A stretch of 64,000 nt of DNA from Streptomyces sp. ISL-36 (GCF_018614205.1 NZ_JAGGOS010000049.1:1-64000), one strand, 5' to 3'. Shown: positions 25,065-33,772, counted from the first letter of the stretch. The notes: generated from the letters alone by a model not told the origin. Numbers and translations are program-made.

Positions 25065-27326
25065 TCACGTGAAGCGCCGAAGTCGCAGGCTGTTGGATAC
25101 GACGAAAACGGACGAAAAGGCCATCGCCAGCCCCGCGATCATCGGGTTGAGGAGCCCCGCGGCGGCCAGGGGCAGGGCGGCCAGGTTGTAGCCGAAGGCC
25201 CAGCCGAGATTGCCCTTGATCGTCGCCAGGGTGCGGCGGGAGAGCCGGATGGCGTCCGCGGCGACCCGGAGGTCCCCTCGGACCAGGGTCAGATCGCTCG
25301 CCTCGATGGCGGCGTCCGTGCCGGTGCCCATGGCCAGGCCCAGATCGGCGGTGGCGAGCGCGGCCGCGTCGTTCACGCCGTCGCCGACCATCGCGACCGT
25401 CCGGCCCTCCGCCTGCAGCCGCCGGACCACGTCGACCTTCTCCTGCGGCAGCACCTCGGCGAAGACCCGGTCCGCGTCGATGCCGACCTCGGCCGCCACC
25501 GTCTCCGCCACCGACCGCTCGTCGCCGGTCAGCAGGACCGGCGTCAGGCCGAGGGCGCGCAGCCGGGCGACCGCCTCGGCGCTGGTCTCCTTGACCGCGT
25601 CGGCGACCGTCAGGAACCCGCGGGCCCGCCCGTCCCAGGCGACCTGGACGGCCCCCGGCTCGGGCGCGCCGGGCGTCTCGATCCCCTCGGCCGCCAGGAG
25701 GGCCGGGCGGCCGACCAGGACCTCGTGGCCGTCGACCGAGCCACGGACGCCGAGACCGGGCGCGTTCGCGAAGGACTTCGGTACGGGAAGCTCCGCCACC
25801 GGCAGCCCGAGGCGCTCGGCGGCGCCGGCCGCGACCGCCCGGGCGACCGGGTGCTCGGAGGCGTGTTCCAGGGCGCCGGCGAGCCGCAGCAGCTCGGCCT
25901 CGTCCTCCCCCTCGTACGCGTACACCTTCCGCAGCGTCATCCGGCCGGTGGTGACCGTGCCGGTCTTGTCCAGGACGATGGTGTCGACCTTGCGGGTGGT
26001 CTCCAGGACTTCGGGGCCCTTGATGAGGATGCCGAGCTGGGCGCCGCGGCCGGTGCCGACCATGAGGGCGGTGGGGGTGGCCAGGCCCAGGGCGCAGGGG
26101 CAGGCGATGATCAGGACGGCGACGGCGGCGGTGAACGCGGCCGTCGTGTCGCCGGTCGTGAGGAGCCAGGCCGCCAGGGTGCCGAGCGCGAGGAGCAGCA
26201 CCACGGGAACGAAGACGGCGGAGATCCGGTCCGCGAGGCGCTGTGCCCGCGCCTTGCCGTTCTGGGCGTCCTCCACCAGCTTCGCCATCCGGGCGAGCTG
26301 GGTGTCCGCGCCGATCCGGGTGGCCTCGACAACGAGACGGCCGGAGGTGTTGACGCAGCCGCCCGTCACCGGGTCCCCGGCCGCCACGTCGACCGGCAGC
26401 GACTCGCCGGTGAGCAGGGAGGCGTCGACGGCGGACGCGCCCTCCGTGACGGTGCCGTCGGTGGCGATCTTCTCGCCGGGCCGTACGACGAAGAGGTCAC
26501 CGGTCCGCAGCGCGGCGACCGGGATCCGTACCTCCGTGCCGCCTCTCAGCACCGCCACGTCCTTGGCGCCCAGTTCCATCAGCGCGCGCAGCGCGGAGCC
26601 GGCCTTCCGCTTGGCGCGGGCCTCCAGATAGCGGCCGAGGAGGATGAAGCAGACCACCCCGGCGGCGACCTCCAGATAGATCGTGGAGGCTCCGTCGGTG
26701 CGGCCGGCGGTGAGGTCGAAGCCGTGGCGCATGCCGGGCATGCCCGCCGTGCCCAGGAACAGCGCCCACAGGGACCAGCCGAAGGCCGCCAGGGTGCCGA
26801 CCGAGACGAGGGTGTCCATGGTGGCCGCGCCGTGCCGGAGGTTGGTCCAGGCGGCGCGGTGGAAGGGCAGCCCGCCCCAGACCACGACGGGGGCGGCGAG
26901 GGTGAGCGAGAGCCACTGCCAGTGGTCGAACTGGAGGGCCGGGGCCATCGCGAGGAGGACGACGGGGGCGGCGAGGACGGCGGAGACGGTCAGGCGGGTG
27001 CGGAGCGGGTCGAGCTCCGGGTCCCGGCCGCGCGGCTCGTGCTCGGCCCTGGCCTCGTCCCGGTCCTCGTCCTCGTCCTCGTCCTCGGGAGAGGGTTCGG
27101 GCTCCGGGGGCGGGGGTTCCTCGGCGGTGTAGCCGGTCCTGACGACCGTCTCGATCAGATCGGCGATCCCGACGTCGGCCGTGTGCTCGATCCGCGCCTT
27201 CTCCGTCGCGTAGTTGACGGTCGCGGTGACGCCGTCCAGGCGGTTGAGCTTCTTCTCGACGCGGGCCGCGCAGGAGGCGCAGGTCATCCCGCCGATGGTC
27301 AGCTCGGTGGTGAGAGTGGAGGTCAT
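25065..27326 (-). CDS. copA: Copper-translocating P1B-type ATPase
   Basis: 753 residues. An N-terminal heavy-metal-binding domain (GGMTCASC, residues 12-19) is followed by an acidic/proline linker (about 75-105, with a DEDEDEDRDE run). The P1B core has eight membrane helices, the ion-binding CPC in ACPCALG near 409, the phosphorylation Asp in DKTGT near 451, TGES in the actuator domain, an HP motif in SEHPVARA, and GDGVNDAAAL near 647. It exports Cu(I) from the cytosol. It lies 75 bp downstream of copZ on the same strand, separated by a strong hairpin. ATG 27326 has only a weak ribosome site. Confidence 0.94.
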   Translation of the reverse strand: MTSTLTTELTIGGMTCASCAARVEKKLNRLDGVTATVNYATEKARIEHTADVGIADLIETVVRTGYTAEEPPPPEPEPSPEDEDEDEDRDEARAEHEPRGRDPELDPLRTRLTVSAVLAAPVVLLAMAPALQFDHWQWLSLTLAAPVVVWGGLPFHRAAWTNLRHGAATMDTLVSVGTLAAFGWSLWALFLGTAGMPGMRHGFDLTAGRTDGASTIYLEVAAGVVCFILLGRYLEARAKRKAGSALRALMELGAKDVAVLRGGTEVRIPVAALRTGDLFVVRPGEKIATDGTVTEGASAVDASLLTGESLPVDVAAGDPVTGGCVNTSGRLVVEATRIGADTQLARMAKLVEDAQNGKARAQRLADRISAVFVPVVLLLALGTLAAWLLTTGDTTAAFTAAVAVLIIACPCALGLATPTALMVGTGRGAQLGILIKGPEVLETTRKVDTIVLDKTGTVTTGRMTLRKVYAYEGEDEAELLRLAGALEHASEHPVARAVAAGAAERLGLPVAELPVPKSFANAPGLGVRGSVDGHEVLVGRPALLAAEGIETPGAPEPGAVQVAWDGRARGFLTVADAVKETSAEAVARLRALGLTPVLLTGDERSVAETVAAEVGIDADRVFAEVLPQEKVDVVRRLQAEGRTVAMVGDGVNDAAALATADLGLAMGTGTDAAIEASDLTLVRGDLRVAADAIRLSRRTLATIKGNLGWAFGYNLAALPLAAAGLLNPMIAGLAMAFSSVFVVSNSLRLRRFT

Positions 27327-27345
27327 GTGCGGTGTCCAAAAGGGA

Positions 27346-27379
27346 GCGGGGCCGTACCGTCGTAACGGTACGGCCCCGC
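27346..27379 (-). terminator. Intercistronic hairpin between copZ and copA
   Basis: Perfect 15-bp arms (27346-27360 and 27365-27379) around a 4-base loop. On the coding strand it is followed by CCCTTTT and lies 19 bp before the copA ATG. It could act as an attenuator giving more CopZ than CopA, or as a processing site. Confidence 0.8.
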
Positions 27380-27400
27380 CGGGTATGCCGGGGGCAGGTC

Positions 27401-27712
27401 TCAGCCCTGGCCGACCAGCTCGTAGCCGGCCTCGTCGACGGCGGCGCGGACGGCGGCCTCGTCGAGCGGCGCCTCGGAGACCACGGTGACCCGGCCGGTC
27501 GCGGCCACGGCCGTGACGGAGGAGACGCCGGCGATCTCGGAGATCTCGCTGGAGACCGCGCCCTCGCAGTGGCCGCAGGTCATGCCCTTGACCTGGTAGA
27601 CGGTGGTGACACCCTCCGTCCGGGCCTCGGCCGCGCCGTCCTGACACGAGCCGGTCGACGAGCAGCAGCTGCCGGTGACCTGGGGAAGTTCGGTCTTCGT
27701 CTCGGCGGTCAT
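27401..27712 (-). CDS. copZ: Copper chaperone with an extra N-terminal Cys cluster
   Basis: 103 residues from ATG 27712, preceded by GAGGAG. The C-terminal ferredoxin-like HMA domain carries the Cu(I)-binding MTCGHC at residues 44-49. A 35-residue N-terminal extension contains CCSSTGSC (residues 16-23), three further cysteines that could bind Cu(I) or help hand it over. It delivers copper to CopA or buffers cytosolic Cu(I). A CsoR-type palindrome 65-83 bp upstream implies copper-inducible expression of copZ and copA. No csoR gene lies in this window. Confidence 0.93.
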   Translation of the reverse strand: MTAETKTELPQVTGSCCSSTGSCQDGAAEARTEGVTTVYQVKGMTCGHCEGAVSSEISEIAGVSSVTAVAATGRVTVVSEAPLDEAAVRAAVDEAGYELVGQG

Positions 27713-27776
27713 GACGGTCTCCTCTTCGAGGGGCGGTGCTGGTTCAGGTGCTTCAGGGTCGTACTGAAGCACACTC

Positions 27777-27795
27777 TATACCCCTAGGGGGTATA
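27777..27795. promoter_or_regulatory. CsoR-type copper operator
   Basis: TATACCCCTAGGGGGTATA lies upstream of copZ on the minus strand. It has the C-run/G-run pseudo-palindrome flanked by AT-rich ends that CsoR repressors recognise. It also faces the alcohol dehydrogenase gene on the plus strand. Confidence 0.85.
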
Positions 27796-27925
27796 AATTC
27801 CAGCGCCGTCGTACGCGTGCCGCGCGGAGACCGGGCCGGAGTGCGACGACGGCCGGGACAGGGAGCCGCAGGGGGGATTAGTTTCGAAGGTCGGATCGGC
27901 GGTACGGCGGCGGAGGGTGGGGCCC

Positions 27926-28981
27926 ATGAAAGCGGTGGTGTTCGAGCGGTACGGACAGGACGCGGAGGTCCGGGAGGTGCCGGACCCCACCCCCTCCGCC
28001 CATGGCGTGGTCGTCCGGGTCGAGGCGACCGGGCTGTGCCGCAGCGACTGGCACGGCTGGATGGGACACGACCCCGACATCGCCCTGCCGCACGTCCCCG
28101 GCCACGAACTCGCCGGGGTGGTGGAGGCGGTGGGCGCGGACGTGGGCCGGTGGAAGCCCGGCGACCGGGTCACGGTGCCGTTCGTCTGCGCCTGCGGGAG
28201 CTGCCCGGCCTGCGCCGCGGGGGACCAGCAGGTGTGCGAGCGGCAGACCCAGCCCGGCTTCACCCACTGGGGCTCCTTCGCCGAGTACGTGGCCCTGGAG
28301 CACGCGGACGTGAACCTGGTGGAGGTGCCGGACGAGCTGTCGTACCCGACGGCGGCCGGGCTCGGCTGCCGGTTCGCGACCGCGTTCCGGGCGGTGATCG
28401 CCCAGGGGCGGGTGGCGGCGGGAGAGTTCGTCGCGGTGCACGGATGCGGGGGCGTCGGACTCTCGGCCGTGATGATCGCGGCGGCCTGCGGGGCGCGGGT
28501 GATCGCCGTCGACGTGTCGCCGAAGGCCCTGGAGCTGGCGCGGGAGTTCGGGGCGGCGGCCTGTGTCGACGCCTCCGCCCTGTCGGGGACGCCCGGCGCG
28601 ACGGCGGCGGCCGTGCGGGATCTGACCGGCGGGGGAGCCCATCTCTCGATCGACGCCCTGGGGTCCCCGCTCACCTGCGCCGCCTCGGTGGAGAGCCTGC
28701 GGCGCAGGGGCCGGCACATCCAGGTCGGGCTGCTGCCCACGGCCGCCGGAGATCCTGTGGTGCCGATGGCCCGGGTGATCGGCCTTGAACTGGAGATCCT
28801 CGGCAGCCACGGCATGGCCGCGCACGCCTACGGCCCGATGATGGAGATGGTCCGCGCGGGCAGCCTGCGCCCCGACCGGCTCGTCACCTCCACCATCCCA
28901 CTGGCGGCGGCCCCCGCCGCGCTGGCGGGGATGGGGTCGACGCCGGGCTCGGGAGTGACGGTCATCCGACCCTGGGCCTGA
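27926..28981 (+). CDS. Zinc-dependent medium-chain alcohol dehydrogenase
   Basis: 351 residues. The catalytic zinc site has Cys38 and the His60-Glu61 pair (GHELAG). The structural zinc site is the standard Cys90-x2-Cys93-x2-Cys96-x7-Cys104. A Rossmann fold follows, with [20 protein letters not shown] near 172 and an acidic VDVS at the end of beta-2, suggesting NAD. Length and motifs are normal for the MDR family; the substrate is unknown. ATG 27926 follows GGAGGG. It is divergent from copZ across 213 bp containing the CsoR box, so copper control of this gene is possible but not shown. Confidence 0.9.
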   Translation: MKAVVFERYGQDAEVREVPDPTPSAHGVVVRVEATGLCRSDWHGWMGHDPDIALPHVPGHELAGVVEAVGADVGRWKPGDRVTVPFVCACGSCPACAAGDQQVCERQTQPGFTHWGSFAEYVALEHADVNLVEVPDELSYPTAAGLGCRFATAFRAVIAQGRVAAGEFVAVHGCGGVGLSAVMIAAACGARVIAVDVSPKALELAREFGAAACVDASALSGTPGATAAAVRDLTGGGAHLSIDALGSPLTCAASVESLRRRGRHIQVGLLPTAAGDPVVPMARVIGLELEILGSHGMAAHAYGPMMEMVRAGSLRPDRLVTSTIPLAAAPAALAGMGSTPGSGVTVIRPWA

Positions 28982-28992
28982 CGGCTGGACCC

Positions 28993-29049
28993 GGCCTGGC
29001 GACGGGATCCTGGCCTGACGACGGGGCCCCGGCCTGGCGACGGGGCCCC
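28993..29049. repeat. 19-bp tandem repeat, three copies
   Basis: Units start GGCCTGGCGACGGG or GGCCTGACGACGGG at 28993, 29012 and 29031, directly after the dehydrogenase stop. Confidence 0.9.
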
Positions 29050-29055
29050 GGCCGG

Positions 29056-29093
29056 CCGCGGGCCCCGCACCGGGGGAGGCGCGGGGCCCGCGG
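29056..29093. terminator. Bidirectional terminator
   Basis: 13-bp perfect arms CCGCGGGCCCCGC (29056-29068) and GCGGGGCCCGCGG (29081-29093), between convergent genes. Confidence 0.8.
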
Positions 29094-29107
29094 GCCGGGG
29101 GAGGAGG

Positions 29108-29305
29108 TCAGCCCTGGCGGCTCCGGTTGCCGGGCCGGTTGGCCACCCAGAGGCGGATCGTGTCCACGTACCAGTAGGGCTTGCCCGACTCGACATGGTC
29201 GGGCGGCGGCAGGAGTCCGTGCTTCCGGTAGGAGCGGACCGTGTCCGGCTGCACCCTGATGTGCGCGGCAATGTCCTTGTACGACCAGAGCCTTCTGTCC
29301 GTCAT
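29108..29305 (-). CDS. Small MerR/excisionase-type HTH protein
   Basis: 65 residues from ATG 29305, preceded by GGGAGGTG. The whole protein is one winged-helix domain: LWSYKDIAAHIRVQPDTVRS is the HTH, then YRKHGLLPPPDHVES and a C-terminal wing YWYVDTIRLWVANRP. It has no effector domain. It resembles AlpA/BldC-like small DNA-binding proteins that read short direct repeats or act in excision. No integrase, attachment site or plasmid gene is nearby, so a transcriptional role is more likely. Its target is not evident. Confidence 0.82.
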   Translation of the reverse strand: MTDRRLWSYKDIAAHIRVQPDTVRSYRKHGLLPPPDHVESGKPYWYVDTIRLWVANRPGNRSRQG

Positions 29306-29560
29306 GCGGGGCACCTCCCTGCGCGCCTCGCAGCGGCGGGCGGGTGTGCCGTTCGGGGGAGCTGCGAGGCGAGCGCTGGCGATCACTGAGCCTGTGCCCG
29401 TTGAACGACGCTCCGTGACGAGAGGAGAGCGGCTGTCGATCGCCTGTGACGGAAACCCCGCGTAATGGAGACATCTGTGACGACAGAGGGATGGATGTGA
29501 CGTAAGTGGCGCACGATCACACACCATCACATCGGCGTGGCGATGTGCCGCTTCCCGGTG

Positions 29561-30469
29561 TCACGCCCCGCAGGAGCGCAGAAAGCGGCGCGTGCGGACC
29601 GCGATCGGATACGGCCGGTCCGGATCGCACGGGTACATGTCCTGCTCGACGATGGCGAAGAGGTCCACGTCCAGCGCCTGCGCCGCCGCCAGGACCGGCT
29701 CCAGGGCGGGCACCCCGGAGGGCGGCTCGCACATCACGCCCCGCGCGACGGCCGGCCCGAACGGCACTTCGTCGGCGACGACCCCGGCCAGGATCTCGGG
29801 GTCGACCTGCTTGAGATGGAGATAGCCGATCCGCTCACCGTAGGTCTCGATCAGTTTGACGCTGTCGCCGCCGCAGTAGGCGTAGTGCCCGGTGTCCAGG
29901 CAGAGCGACACCAGCTGCGGATCGGTGGCGTCCAGGAACCGGGCGACGTTCTCCTCGCTGTCGATGTGCGTGTCCGCGTGCGGATGGACGACGATCCGCA
30001 ACCCGTAGCGGTCCCGCACCTCGCGGCCCAGACGCTCGGTCAGACCGGTGAGATTCCGCCACTGTTCGGCGGTGAGCGTGCGGTCCTCCAGGACGGCGCC
30101 CGTCTTGTCGTCCCGCCAGAAGGAGGGGATGACGACGAGGTGTTCCGCGCCCATGGCCTGGGCCAGGGCCGCGTTGTCGGCGACATGGGCCCAGGTCCGC
30201 TCCCACACGGCCGGGCCGTGGTGCAGCCCGGTGAAGACCGTCCCGGCGGAGACCTTCAGCCCCCGTCGGCCGGTCTCCTCGGCCAGCACGGCGGGATCGG
30301 TGGGCAGATAGCCGTACGGGCCGAGCTCGATCCAGGCGTAGCCGGCCCCGGCGACCTCGTCGAGGAACCGCTGCCAGGGCACCTGCCGGGGATCGTCGGG
30401 GAACCAGACTCCCCACGAATCGGGGGCCGAGCCGATACGGATACGGGACAGTGGCGACGGCTTCGTCAT
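29561..30469 (-). CDS. IolE-like inosose dehydratase / TIM-barrel isomerase
   Basis: 302 residues of the AP_endonuc_2 TIM-barrel family, with the IolE-type opening GSAPDSWGVW and IELGPYGYLPTD. Metal-ligand candidates are the His pair in VVHPHADTH, Asp/His in SLCLDTGHYAYCGG, His in IGYLHLKQVD and Glu in FAIVEQDMYP. In inositol catabolism IolE dehydrates scyllo-inosose to the diketone that IolD hydrolyses. Placement divergent from iolC supports that role. ATG 30469 follows AAGGTGG at a 5-base spacing. The shared 129-bp promoter region holds a long imperfect palindrome. Confidence 0.85.
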   Translation of the reverse strand: MTKPSPLSRIRIGSAPDSWGVWFPDDPRQVPWQRFLDEVAGAGYAWIELGPYGYLPTDPAVLAEETGRRGLKVSAGTVFTGLHHGPAVWERTWAHVADNAALAQAMGAEHLVVIPSFWRDDKTGAVLEDRTLTAEQWRNLTGLTERLGREVRDRYGLRIVVHPHADTHIDSEENVARFLDATDPQLVSLCLDTGHYAYCGGDSVKLIETYGERIGYLHLKQVDPEILAGVVADEVPFGPAVARGVMCEPPSGVPALEPVLAAAQALDVDLFAIVEQDMYPCDPDRPYPIAVRTRRFLRSCGA

Positions 30470-30501
30470 GCAAGCCACCTTGGCCGGGCTCCCGGAGAAG
30501 C

Positions 30502-30540
30502 GTCAAGACGCTCGTCCGAATGTAAGGACATAGCGTTGAC
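30502..30540. promoter_or_regulatory. Nested inverted repeat in the iol divergent promoter
   Basis: GTCAA (30502), ACGCT (30508) and GTCC (30514) are mirrored by GGAC (30526), AGCGT (30532) and TTGAC (30536). The result is a 39-bp imperfect palindrome between the IolE-like gene and iolC. It is a likely operator for an inositol regulator encoded elsewhere. Confidence 0.7.
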
Positions 30541-30598
30541 AGGGCTCCGGGCGGGCGGCTAGACCTGGGTGCGGGGCCGAGGCGAGAGGGTGGCGTGC

Positions 30599-31588
30599 AT
30601 GGAGTCGGAGCCGGGGACGGAGCCGTACGACCTGATCACGATGGGGCGCATCGGCGTGGACCTCTACCCGCTCCAGGTCGGGGTGGCGCTGCCCCAGGTC
30701 GAGAGCTTCGGGAAGTTCCTGGGCGGTTCCCCCGCCAACGTGGCCGTCGCGGCGGCGCGTCTCGGCCACCGTACGGCCCTCATCACCCGCACCGGCGCCG
30801 ACCCCTTCGGCACCTATCTGCACCAGGAGCTGCGCGCTTTCGGCGTGGACGACCGGTGGGTGACGGACGTCGAGGCGTACCCCACGCCGGTCACCTTCTG
30901 CGAGATCTTCCCGCCCGACCACTTCCCGATCCACTTCTACCGGCAGCCCAAGGCGCCCGATCTGGAGATCCACCCGCACGAGCTGGACCTCGCGGCCATC
31001 CGGACGGCCCGCGCGTTCTGGGTGACGGGGACGGGCCTGAGCGCCGAGCCCAGCAGGACCTCGACGCTCGGGGCGCTGCGGGAACGGGGCCGCGCGGGCG
31101 TCACCGTCCTCGACCTGGACTGGCGCCCCATGCTCTGGGCCGACCCCGAAGAGGCCCGCCCGCTCTACCGGGCCGCCCTGGCCCACGCGACCGTCGCCGT
31201 CGGCAACCTCGACGAGTGCGAGGTCGCCACCGGGGAGCGGGAGCCGTACGCCGCCGCCCGTGCCCTGCTCGCCGCCGGGGCCCGGCTCGCGGTCGTCAAG
31301 CAGGGCCCCAAAGGGGTGCTCGCGATGAGCGCGGACGGCGAGCGCGCGGAGGCGGAGCCGCTGCCCGTGGAGGTGGTCAACGGGCTCGGCGCCGGCGACG
31401 CGTTCGGCGGGGCGCTGTGCCACGGGCTGCTCGCCGGCTGGGACCTGGAGCGTACGATCCGCTCCGCCAACGCCGCGGGGGCCATCGTCGCCGGCCGTCT
31501 CGCCTGCTCCCCGGCGATGCCGTACGCGGACGAGATCGACCAGGCCCTGGCGAGGGGCACCGGCACGATCCCGGAGCGCACCCCATGA
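30599..31588 (+). CDS. iolC: 5-dehydro-2-deoxygluconokinase (IolC), PfkB family
   Basis: 329 residues. It begins with the IolC-type LITMGRIGVDLYPLQVGVAL, followed by the PfkB signature GKFLGGSPANVAVAAARLG. The C-terminal signature VNGLGAGDAFGGALCHG carries the catalytic Asp. It phosphorylates 2-deoxy-5-keto-gluconate in myo-inositol breakdown. ATG 30599 follows GAGAGGGTGGC. It is the first gene of a tight operon, with its stop inside the next start (ATGA). Many bacteria fuse IolC to an aldolase-like domain; here that domain is a separate downstream gene. Confidence 0.93.
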   Translation: MESEPGTEPYDLITMGRIGVDLYPLQVGVALPQVESFGKFLGGSPANVAVAAARLGHRTALITRTGADPFGTYLHQELRAFGVDDRWVTDVEAYPTPVTFCEIFPPDHFPIHFYRQPKAPDLEIHPHELDLAAIRTARAFWVTGTGLSAEPSRTSTLGALRERGRAGVTVLDLDWRPMLWADPEEARPLYRAALAHATVAVGNLDECEVATGEREPYAAARALLAAGARLAVVKQGPKGVLAMSADGERAEAEPLPVEVVNGLGAGDAFGGALCHGLLAGWDLERTIRSANAAGAIVAGRLACSPAMPYADEIDQALARGTGTIPERTP

Positions 31589-31749
31589 CCGGTGACGGCA
31601 TGACCGACGACGGCATGACCGACGACGGTGTGACCGGCGACGTCGCGTCCGACGACGACATGACCGGCGACGGTGTGACCGGCGACTTCGCGTCCGACGA
31701 CGACATGACCGGCGACGGCGTGACCGGCGACTTCGCGTCCGACGAGGAC
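31585..31749 (+). repeat. In-frame 45-bp minisatellite at the 5' end of the Cgl0159-like gene
   Basis: Two 15-bp units (31585, 31600) precede three 45-bp units at 31615, 31660 and 31705. Each 45-bp unit encodes a variant of MTGDGVTGDFASDDD. Confidence 0.95.
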
Positions 31750-32946
31750 CTGGCGACCGCGGGGTCCGCCGCCTCGAACCTTCCCTTGGGCCCCGACACC
31801 GACACCGCGCAGTCCGAAGCCGCCCCGCCCCAACCCCCTCACCTCGAAGTCCCGTACGCCGAAGCCGCGGCCCCTCGACCGCACCTGCGGCCGGCGCACG
31901 AACCGGAAGACGGGGCGGCGGTCACGGGCCGTCCGTACGACCACCCGTCGGCGCCGCCGGGCCACCGTTCCTGGTACGCGGAGCCGGCACCGGGTTCCAG
32001 GGGCGCACGCCCCCGCCCCCACCCGCATCCCTCCCCCGGTGCGGCGTCTGTCGATGTCGATGTCGATGTCGACCGGCTCGTACGGATTCGCGCGCACCAC
32101 CCCGAGGCCGTCGCCGAAGCCGCCTCGCGGCGCCGCACCCGGCCGTTGTTCCAGGGGCGCGACCGGCTGCTGATCGTCGCCGCCGACCATCCCGCCCGCG
32201 GGGCGCTGGCCGTCGGCGACCGGCCGTACGCCATGGCCAACCGCGCCGACCTGCTGGGCCGGCTCTGCCTGGCGCTGTCCCGGCCCGGGGTCGACGGGGT
32301 CCTCGCCTCCGCCGACATCCTGGACGACCTGCTGCTCCTCGGGGCCCTGGAGGACCGGCTGGCCGTCGGCTCCATGAACCGCGGCGGGCTCGCCGGGGCC
32401 GCGTTCGAGCTCGACGACCGCTTCACCGGCCACCGCCCCCAGGACCTCGCCCGTCTCGGCTTCGACGCCGGCAAACTCCTGCTGCGGATCGACCCCGACG
32501 ACCCCGGCTCCCTCACCACCCTCCACTCCGCCGCCCGCGCCGTCGACGAGATGGCGGCCCTGCGCCTGCCCGTCTTCGTCGAGCCCTTCCACTGCCGCCG
32601 CGACTCCCGGGGACGGCTCCACAACGACCTCTCCGCCGAAGCCGTCATCACCTCCCTCGCCGTCGCCTCCGGCCTCGGCGGCACCTCCGCCTACACCTGG
32701 CTCAAGGTCCCCGTCACCGAACACCCCGACGACATGGCCCGCGTCATGGAGACCACCACCCTGCCTGCCGTCCTCCTCGGCGGAGACCCCGGTCCAGGCC
32801 CGGACGCGCAGGACCTGGCGTACGAGAAATGGCGCGGCGCGCTGCGCCTGCCCACCGTCCGAGGCCTGGTCGTCGGACGCTCACTGCTGTATCCGCCCGA
32901 CGGGGATGTGGCCGGAGCCGTCGATACGGCGGCAGGTCTGCTGTAA
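31585..32946 (+). CDS. Cgl0159-type (beta/alpha)8 protein of inositol catabolism with a repeat-rich N-terminal extension
   Basis: 453 residues. The conserved barrel starts near residue 164 (RLVRIRAHHPEAVAEA) and runs to the end, with LLIVAADHPARGALA, GVDGVLASADIL and LPVFVEPFHC. This corresponds to the aldolase-like domain often fused to IolC and may cleave the phosphorylated deoxyketogluconate. The first ~155 residues are abnormal for the family: acidic repeats (MTGDGVTGDFASDDD, three times), then a Pro/His-rich linker and a VDVDVDVD run. No in-frame ATG/GTG lies close to the barrel, so the extension is probably translated from the ATG at 31585, which overlaps the iolC stop. Confidence 0.85.
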   Translation: MTGDGMTDDGMTDDGVTGDVASDDDMTGDGVTGDFASDDDMTGDGVTGDFASDEDLATAGSAASNLPLGPDTDTAQSEAAPPQPPHLEVPYAEAAAPRPHLRPAHEPEDGAAVTGRPYDHPSAPPGHRSWYAEPAPGSRGARPRPHPHPSPGAASVDVDVDVDRLVRIRAHHPEAVAEAASRRRTRPLFQGRDRLLIVAADHPARGALAVGDRPYAMANRADLLGRLCLALSRPGVDGVLASADILDDLLLLGALEDRLAVGSMNRGGLAGAAFELDDRFTGHRPQDLARLGFDAGKLLLRIDPDDPGSLTTLHSAARAVDEMAALRLPVFVEPFHCRRDSRGRLHNDLSAEAVITSLAVASGLGGTSAYTWLKVPVTEHPDDMARVMETTTLPAVLLGGDPGPGPDAQDLAYEKWRGALRLPTVRGLVVGRSLLYPPDGDVAGAVDTAAGLL

Positions 32947-32965
32947 GAAGGGGTAGTCACCGACC

Positions 32966-33772
32966 ATGAACTCCTTGCACCTGCCCGCCGGGACCGCCTC
33001 CCGCGGGCCGTACGCCCTCCATGTCGACCCCGATCGGGCCGGCTGGAGCTACTCCGCACTGCGCGTCCTCGAACTCGGCCCGGGCGACACCCACCTCCTG
33101 GACTCGGGGGACGCCGAATGGATCGTGCTTCCGCTCACCGGCGGCTGTACGGTTCACATCGACGGCGAGGTGCTTCAACTCCTGGGCCGCGAGAGCGTGT
33201 TCGGCGGAGTGACCGACTTCGCGTACGTGCCCCGCGACGCCCGGGCCCAGATCGCCTCCGGTGCGGGAGGCCGCTTCGCTTTGGCAGGAGCGAAGTGCGA
33301 GCGACGACTCCCCGCTCGCTACGGCCCCGCGCCGGAGGTGCCCGTCGAGGCCCGCGGCAGCGGCAACCAGGCCCGGCAGGTGCGCAACTTCGCCGCGGCC
33401 GACGCCTTCGACTGCGACCGGCTGATCGCCGTCGAGGTGATCACCCCGGGCGGCAACTGGTCCTCCTACCCGCCCCACAAGCACGACGAGCACCGCCCCG
33501 GCACGGAGTCCGAGCTGGAGGAGATCTACTACTACGAGATCGCCGACGGGGGAGTGGGCTACCAGCGGATCTCCCCCTCCCGTCCCGGCGGCGCCGATCT
33601 CCTCGCCGAGGTCCGCACGGGTGACGCCGTCCTGGTCCCCGACGGCTGGCACGGCCCGTCGATCGCCCAGCCGCGCCACGCCATGTACTACCTGAACGTG
33701 ATGGCGGGACCAGGACCGGAACGGGAGTGGAAGATCTGCTTCCACCCCGACCACACGGAGGGATATCGATGA
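32966..33772 (+). CDS. iolB: 5-deoxy-glucuronate isomerase
   Basis: 268 residues, the usual IolB length, with a bicupin fold. The metal site is in the second cupin: PPHKHDEHRP supplies the His residues, with a Glu in the ELEEIYYYEI stretch and a later His in DGWHGPS. It converts 5-deoxy-glucuronate to 2-deoxy-5-keto-gluconate, the IolC substrate. It starts 19 bp after the Cgl0159-like gene, and its stop overlaps the iolD ATG. Confidence 0.93.
   Translation: MNSLHLPAGTASRGPYALHVDPDRAGWSYSALRVLELGPGDTHLLDSGDAEWIVLPLTGGCTVHIDGEVLQLLGRESVFGGVTDFAYVPRDARAQIASGAGGRFALAGAKCERRLPARYGPAPEVPVEARGSGNQARQVRNFAAADAFDCDRLIAVEVITPGGNWSSYPPHKHDEHRPGTESELEEIYYYEIADGGVGYQRISPSRPGGADLLAEVRTGDAVLVPDGWHGPSIAQPRHAMYYLNVMAGPGPEREWKICFHPDHTEGYR

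Noticed and set aside
29108..29305. Excisionase of an integrated element
   Set aside because: No integrase, attachment-site repeats or tRNA gene are nearby.
31585..31749. CRISPR-like array
   Set aside because: The repeats are contiguous without spacers and in frame with the Cgl0159-like protein.
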